Source: a virus
Virus record (IMG/VR): IMGVR_UViG_3300047299_000042
Location: 1-64,000 of that record
Length of the DNA: 64,000 nt
Reading direction: 5' to 3' (one strand)
How positions within the stretch are numbered: the first letter of the stretch is position 1; each line of letters starts with the position of its first letter. The notes under the pieces are model-generated. The model was not told the DNA's origin, did not search any database, and saw nothing but the letters and a program-made list of their open reading frames with translations. The position numbers and the translations under genes were made by a program. Positions 60,001 to 64,000 of this stretch are shown here, piece by piece.

Positions 60001-60918
60001 TTATTTAGATAAGATTAATTCGACTGCCTCGTGCGCCTTAGTAGATGCGCTCATAATCAACTTAGGGTCTGACTTGAACTTGCTAATCCATCCGTTGATG
60101 TATGCTTGGCTATTCTTAAAGTCATCTATCGCCGTTTGAATGCCCGTGATAGCCTCTAAGTATAGTGCGCCTAGTTCAGCTACTAACTCCTCTTTGCTAT
60201 ACTCATCAGAGCCAAAACTTGCCATCTTGTCTAGGCGGTCAAGTCTAGTCTTGTGACCCGTTGAGTGGATAGCCTCGTGAAAGAATACCTTGTAGTAGTC
60301 ACCATTAGATTTCCATTGCTCGGTAGTTTTAGCGGGCATATGGATAAAGTCACCGCTAGGAGAGTAGTAAGCGCGACCTTGACCGCTATGCTTCAGCGTT
60401 ACCTCTTTGCACCAAGCCTCAAGGATTGATTCAGCGTGTGCGTCTGCCTCTAGTTCACTAACCTCTACAGGTTGCGATGGGGTGTCAAGTGGTAGGTCAG
60501 TTTGTGAGATAGAGAATACCTTGAACACTTGTAAGTAGAACGCCTTCTTAGCTTGCTTTTGTAGGTGGCTTGGAACATCTTCTAGGCGGGCAAAGTATTG
60601 GGTCTTACCCGCAATCTCGACCGCAAAGTTGACCTTCCAAAGGTAGACATCCGTAGACTTCTCGCCCTTGTTAACACGACCGCCTAGCTTAGATACTTGA
60701 GCGAATGTATACCACTTGTTTACCCATCCCTTGGCGATTGCCTTGCCCGATAGAATGAACTGATTAATGCCTCGGTAGGGTTTCCCTTGTGAGTTGATAG
60801 CTGACCATTGCATAGTCGTGCTATCCTTAAAAGGTTTGAACCATTGCAAGCCTTTAGCTTGTAGTCCTTCGATGATTGTGTTATTGATGTTTTCGATTAA
60901 TTCTGCTTGAGTTGCCAT
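60001..60918 (-). CDS. ardC: ArdC-like antirestriction protein
   Basis: A 305-residue protein. The N-terminal about 100 residues are the ArdC single-stranded DNA-binding domain (WFKPF...INSQGKPYRGINQF...VNKGEKSTDVYLWK). The C-terminal domain is a metallopeptidase-like fold with HEAIH (214-218) and a downstream Glu (E248, in EELVAELGA). ArdC proteins protect incoming DNA from host restriction and are often expressed early or on entry. Its place at the promoter-proximal side of the early arm fits early protection. Confidence 0.85.
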   Translation of the reverse strand: MATQAELIENINNTIIEGLQAKGLQWFKPFKDSTTMQWSAINSQGKPYRGINQFILSGKAIAKGWVNKWYTFAQVSKLGGRVNKGEKSTDVYLWKVNFAVEIAGKTQYFARLEDVPSHLQKQAKKAFYLQVFKVFSISQTDLPLDTPSQPVEVSELEADAHAESILEAWCKEVTLKHSGQGRAYYSPSGDFIHMPAKTTEQWKSNGDYYKVFFHEAIHSTGHKTRLDRLDKMASFGSDEYSKEELVAELGALYLEAITGIQTAIDDFKNSQAYINGWISKFKSDPKLIMSASTKAHEAVELILSK

Positions 60919-60958
60919 TGTATGATTTGATTAAGTTATTTAAAAGTTGAGCGTGGAA

Positions 60959-61174
60959 TTACTTGTTGCGTAGGTTATTATTGCGAGCCGAAGCCTCAGA
61001 AAATAATGAGATGATAAATCCCATTACTGCCACTACAAAGTGAGCCTCTCGGTCAATTGTAGTGTCATTAAAATACCAAGACTTAACGATGCCATACAAG
61101 GCGAATGCGACTAGTAATAAACCTGCGATATAGGTAATGTTATTTGCTATTGAAATTTTCTTGCGTGTGTTCAT
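60959..61174 (-). CDS. Two-pass small membrane protein
   Basis: A 71-residue protein with two hydrophobic segments (about residues 8-29 and 44-60) around a short hydrophilic loop. Early phage membrane proteins of this type are often superinfection-exclusion factors; here that is only a suggestion. Confidence 0.5.
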   Translation of the reverse strand: MNTRKKISIANNITYIAGLLLVAFALYGIVKSWYFNDTTIDREAHFVVAVMGFIISLFSEASARNNNLRNK

Positions 61175-61186
61175 TGTATGTTAATT

Positions 61187-61267
61187 TAAGATTTGAATGA
61201 TTTGGATTAAAGCGCTCCCTACCATATAGATAGCGAGCGCAAAGAAGAATGGGATTAAATATTTCAT
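61187..61267 (-). CDS. Tiny hydrophobic peptide gene (tentative)
   Basis: About 26 codons from an ATG at 61267 encode a Phe/Ile/Ala-rich, membrane-like peptide (MKYLIPFFFALAIYM). It fills the gap between two early genes. The exact stop should be rechecked; confidence is low because of its size. Confidence 0.35.
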
Positions 61268-61272
61268 ATACA

Positions 61273-61530
61273 TTAGGTTAAAATGATTCTAAAAGGAACG
61301 TCATTATAAGTAAAGGTCATTTCAAGAAATCCGTTGTCCATAATCGGCAACTGCTTAAAGTTATCTAGCTTAGAAACAATAAGATGTCTCATCCATTCGG
61401 GGCTATATCTGCCTTGAAATTTAACCTCTCGTCTGTCTATTGAGATGTCGTAAACGCAGGTATCAATGGCGTAAAGATTTAATTTTTGTGATACTGCTTG
61501 AACTGCTGATAATGTTGCTTGTAATTCCAT
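61273..61530 (-). CDS. First early protein, with hairpin leader 4
   Basis: An 85-residue alpha/beta protein (MELQATLSAVQAV). It is the promoter-proximal gene of the minus-strand arm, 10 nt after hairpin 4. Not recognised; early position suggests host takeover. Confidence 0.48.
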   Translation of the reverse strand: MELQATLSAVQAVSQKLNLYAIDTCVYDISIDRREVKFQGRYSPEWMRHLIVSKLDNFKQLPIMDNGFLEMTFTYNDVPFRIILT

Positions 61531-61540
61531 TTGATTTCAC

Positions 61541-61557
61541 TCGGTTACCTACACCGA
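61541..61557 (-). promoter_or_regulatory. Conserved translational hairpin 4 (variant)
   Basis: TCGGT-GTAGGTA-ACCGA: the outer pair is T-A instead of the G-C of hairpins 1-3, a compensatory change, and the loop is shorter. It ends 10 nt before the ATG at 61530. Confidence 0.58.
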
Positions 61558-61576
61558 AAGGATAGTTGATTTGATT

Positions 61577-61637
61577 TGGTGACTAGGGAGGGAGTCGAAC
61601 CCTTCCGCCTTTGACATTCGCAAGCCGTTGCCTAGTC
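61577..61637 (-). tRNA. Miniature tRNA-like RNA E with encoded ACCA
   Basis: GACTAGG/CCTAGTC forms a perfect 7-bp acceptor followed by ACCA. The T arm AAGGG-TTCGACT-CCCTC has one mismatch at its base. Only 26 nt separate acceptor and T stem, too short for normal D and anticodon arms (total 61 nt). It could be a truncated tRNA, a tRNA-like 3' end of a longer RNA, or a minimal tRNA mimic. Confidence 0.55.
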
Positions 61638-62728
61638 TTAAAATTCATAGTTTCGTTTCAACCTTGTTGCCTAGGGAGTCAATTTCAGAGGTTAGCCTCT
61701 TAGTCTATTGCCTAGGCGGGAGTTCAGTCTATGGATAGTATCGGGTGTCCCTACGCACTATCGAGCGGAATGTTTACGGGGTTCAGCCGTTAGTTCGTGA
61801 TTTCAGAACTAAACAAGATGTCAAAGAACTTTTTAATCATACTCTCAAAGACTTGCGCTTCTAGTCTCGTGGCTACTTCGCTAGGCTAACCTTGCTACTC
61901 TTGCCGACCCTCAGATGGTAACCCGTACCTCTTAATTTACCGCCCTTATCTTTTACCCTTTGAACCCGTTGGGAATCGTTATCCCCGATTGGCAAAGTAA
62001 AATTAGGTAAATCTTTTGGTTTATCAATACCTTGGTTCTCTCAAACCCCTAGTAGTAGACGAAATGGCTAATTGTGTCGACGAAACTCCATTTTACCCCA
62101 TATTTCTTAGATAAATACAATGAATTTTAATGATTTAGTATTATTCAAAGAAACTCCCTTTTATATACTATATGTATAACACTATTACACCCCTCAAAAT
62201 ACCCCGATTTTGCGTCTAAGCGATTATCTCGAATAGGGCTTATAGAATGGACATTTGAACACGAAAGTGTCTTAAATCGAAGATTTGACCCCTTAAAATG
62301 AATGCTAGTAAAATGGGGGTTTTGTTTTAAAGGTGATGTGAGGAAGGATAATTCCCCTAGGACAAATCCGCCCCCATTTAATCTATTGCCACATTATTTT
62401 GTCGCATTACTCCTTACCTCCAAACCTTGGGCATAGTTTCTTCTCTCTAAAGGAATGAATCGGAAAGATACTACCGACAAGGTGACCATTGTACCACACT
62501 GATACATTGGAAAATTATTATTGTATCATAAGAATACATTGGGCATAATTTTGGATTTCTGATTCTGAAATGTGACCCCACCCCATCGCGAAAAGTCGTT
62601 TGTCGTCTGCGTGCGCGACCCGTCGGATAGTATATATAACCCTCAGAGCACAACTACGTGCTGCTAAAAATTGACATTACAGTAATATATATCTATCTTT
62701 ACCTTTACAAACCAAACAAACATTTAAA
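61638..62728. other. Noncoding divergence region between early and late arms
   Basis: About 1.1 kb with no convincing gene. On the left are three TTGCCTAG copies 39 and 41 bp apart (61628, 61667, 61708; the first overlaps RNA E), a hairpin AGAGG-TTAG-CCTCT (61687-61700) and GATAGT/ACTATC (61734-61762). The right part is AT-rich with promoter-like words. It probably holds the early promoters and structured leader RNA. A clean minus-strand TAnnTTTG was not found. Confidence 0.5.
62668..62719 (+). promoter_or_regulatory. Promoter-like element plus AACCAAACAA leader
   Basis: TTGAC upstream and TATCTTTA around 62693-62700 (one base from consensus), then AACCAAACAA at 62710-62719, 9 nt before the ATG at 62729. 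Confidence 0.5.
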
Positions 62729-63373
62729 ATGCTTACTTACGATATCAAACAATCGCCACCTAGCACGGTCGTGGTTGAAGTCGGTGCTGCTATGGATGAC
62801 ACTGTCCAGTACGGTAATTTGAAGCTCCATATAGACCCAGAATTTAATCCTACACACTACGCAAGAATTTATGGTCGAGTAATAGCTGTGCCAGAAGGAA
62901 AAGCCTACAACGAAGAAGGATTTGAGATAGAAAAAGAAGTGCAGGTAGGCGACATTATATACTTCCATTACTTAACTACATCCGATGAAACGAACTGTAT
63001 CTACGGGAACTATTATAAAGTACCTTATTATTGGATATTTTGTGTCGTTAGGGGTGGTAATATATTACCTGTTGGGGGCTGGACTCTTTGCGAGCAGGTG
63101 GTTGAAGAGGAATTTAATACCGTTGAAGTATCTGGTCAGAAAGTTGAAGCGATAACATCGGCATCTGGACTAGTGATTGGTCTCAACAAGAAGCCTTCAA
63201 CTAAGTTCGCAAGACTGTCCCACATTGGCAAACCTTTAGTAGGTCAAGATGAGTTAAAAATCAGCGCAGGTTCTATGGTTATTATCAATAAGAATGCAAA
63301 CTTTAAAAACACAATTGAAGAAAAAGAATACTATACAGTGCGTCAGAGCGACATTTTGTGTGCAAAAGCGTAG
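62729..63373 (+). CDS. GroES-like co-chaperonin (tandem fold, tentative)
   Basis: A 214-residue protein. ARIYGRVIAVP, then VGDIIYFHYL, then WIFCVVRGGNILPVGGWTL follow the order of strands and roof loop of GroES folds. A second half (SGLVIGLNKKP, AGSMVIINKN, YYTVRQSDILCAK) repeats the pattern. T4 gp31 is a shorter phage co-chaperonin that helps host GroEL fold the capsid protein. Here the gene opens the late arm, which fits. Pattern-based only. Confidence 0.5.
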   Translation: MLTYDIKQSPPSTVVVEVGAAMDDTVQYGNLKLHIDPEFNPTHYARIYGRVIAVPEGKAYNEEGFEIEKEVQVGDIIYFHYLTTSDETNCIYGNYYKVPYYWIFCVVRGGNILPVGGWTLCEQVVEEEFNTVEVSGQKVEAITSASGLVIGLNKKPSTKFARLSHIGKPLVGQDELKISAGSMVIINKNANFKNTIEEKEYYTVRQSDILCAKA

Positions 63374-63375
63374 GT

Positions 63376-63510
63376 ACCCCTCTGGTGCTGTAACACCATA
63401 CCCCTCTGGTGTCAGAACACCATACCCTCCGTTGCTGTAACACCATACCTCTGGTGTCAGAACACCATATAATATATAATATAATATATAAGTTAATATA
63501 TACTAATAAA
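63376..63510 (+). other. Iteron-type replication origin candidate
   Basis: Four tandem units: 63376-63399, 63400-63423 (24 bp), 63424-63446 (23 bp), 63447-63468 (22 bp). Each ends in ACACCAT; three also hold an inverted TGGTG...CACCA. They are followed by an almost pure A/T tract (63468-63510), suitable for strand opening. The same units lie in the initiator gene. Confidence 0.72.
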
Positions 63511-63539
63511 CGCGCGAGAAAAAATCAAACTTTGCAATC

Positions 63540-63562
63540 AAAGGAAAACTTGTTTTTCCTTT
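63540..63562 (+). terminator. Weak terminator-like hairpin
   Basis: AAAGGAAAA pairs with TTTTCCTTT around a short loop. No T run follows, so termination is doubtful. Confidence 0.35.
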
Positions 63563-63624
63563 AGTTGAGAAGAAAAAAAAAGAATTGGGACGCCGCGCCG
63601 CCGCCAGCTAAAACAAAACATACT

Positions 63625-64000
63625 ATGGCACTATTTAACAAAGAAGAGTTTTCTGATTTAGCAATACCAGTCCTTGACGACAACCTTGGAAAAAATCCAA
63701 TTCTCAAACAGGTATTTGGTAACCTACCCAGTTCAGACATTCCACTTATCATTTACATTGGACTGATATACGACCAGAAGAGTCCGCTACGATTAAAGAT
63801 ATCTAACATACAGGAGCGTAAGGAGGAGGCTGCTGAGATGGCTGGACTTAAACACGACCTGGAGGATATCTTTGATTTAAAGGACGCAAATCTACTCAAG
63901 TATATCAACCTGTACCTTCGCCACCAATCGTCCAAAGTATGGTCCATTTTGGCAGCCAACGAGGAAGTTCTTTGGCAGTATCAGGGCGAACTATTATCTC
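63625..64000 (+). CDS. Packaging-side protein, 3' truncated
   Basis: The frame is open from the ATG at 63625 to the window end (125 codons). The start MALFNKEEFSDLAIPV follows an A-rich leader. A helical segment IYDQKSPLRLKISNIQERKEEAAEM resembles proteins found just before the large terminase gene in Bacteroidota phages (from memory). If the genome is circular, the terminase start would follow. It may be a small terminase or packaging-linked protein. Confidence 0.52.
   Translation, partial: MALFNKEEFSDLAIPVLDDNLGKNPILKQVFGNLPSSDIPLIIYIGLIYDQKSPLRLKISNIQERKEEAAEMAGLKHDLEDIFDLKDANLLKYINLYLRHQSSKVWSILAANEEVLWQYQGELLS

Noticed and set aside
61577-61637. Similarity of the RNA E middle (GCGAATGT, then AAAG) to the 3' part of tmRNA
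   Set aside because: The match is short, no tag-encoding region or pseudoknots could be placed upstream, and chance is not excluded.
63376-63468. Tandem repeats considered as a CRISPR array
   Set aside because: Units are 22-24 bp, adjoin without unique spacers, and recur in the initiator gene; iterons explain them better.
1-64000. Temperate lifestyle
   Set aside because: No integrase, excisionase, attachment site or CI-like repressor operon was recognised; the small XRE protein alone is not enough.

Overview
This window is almost all of one double-stranded DNA phage genome whose host is very probably a member of the Bacteroidota. The host signal comes from the expression signals: promoters of the TAnnTTTG type (sometimes with TTTG 19 bp upstream), A-rich leaders with no Shine-Dalgarno sequence, and exported proteins with Bacteroidota-like signal sequences. 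The virion genes look podoviral: a large portal, an acidic scaffold-like protein, one capsid protein, several short connector proteins, one very large tail or nozzle protein, Ala/Gln-rich internal proteins and a 2,435-residue polyvalent protein. The order recalls crAss-like and Cellulophaga podoviruses, but that relationship is inferred. The window cuts through the terminase at its left edge and a packaging-side gene at its right edge, so the genome is probably circularly permuted or circularised and slightly longer than 64 kb.

Layout. Position 1 to 43.66 kb is the late, plus-strand arm: terminase, portal, scaffold, capsid, head completion, tail fibres (7.2-15 kb), small membrane proteins and endolysin (16-18.4 kb), a cassette of secreted and outer-membrane-type proteins (19.1-24.9 kb), connectors, nozzle, internal proteins and the giant protein (25.2-40.8 kb), then small late genes. 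From 43.66 to 61.5 kb lies the early, minus-strand arm: nuclease, RusA-like resolvase, HTH protein, SSB, a cluster of tRNA-like RNAs (48.6-49.7 kb), many small unknown genes, RecB/Cas4-like nuclease, DnaB helicase, an O-like initiator and ArdC. The two arms converge with no gap at 43,662/43,663 and diverge across a 1.2 kb noncoding region (61.5-62.7 kb). Beyond it are a plus-strand GroES-like gene, an iteron origin with an AT-rich flank, and the truncated gene.

Replication looks lambda-like: a small winged-helix initiator, a DnaB-type helicase, SSB and a resolvase are present, but no DNA polymerase, primase, RNA polymerase or integrase was recognised. The same 22-24 bp iterons, followed by AT-rich DNA, occur inside the initiator gene and again near 63.4 kb.

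The least ordinary parts are: (1) five consecutive exported proteins, including a CsgG-like protein and a cohesin/dockerin-like protein, next to the lysis genes; (2) the duplicated iteron sets; (3) a hairpin with compensatory base changes placed 8-10 nt before four start codons; (4) a recurrent AACCAAACAA leader; (5) tRNA-like RNAs with hairpins inserted in the D-loop; and (6) a promoter-leader-terminator unit just before the initiator operon. Four homing-type endonuclease genes are interspersed, one fused to an XRE domain with its own pair of 18-bp palindromes.
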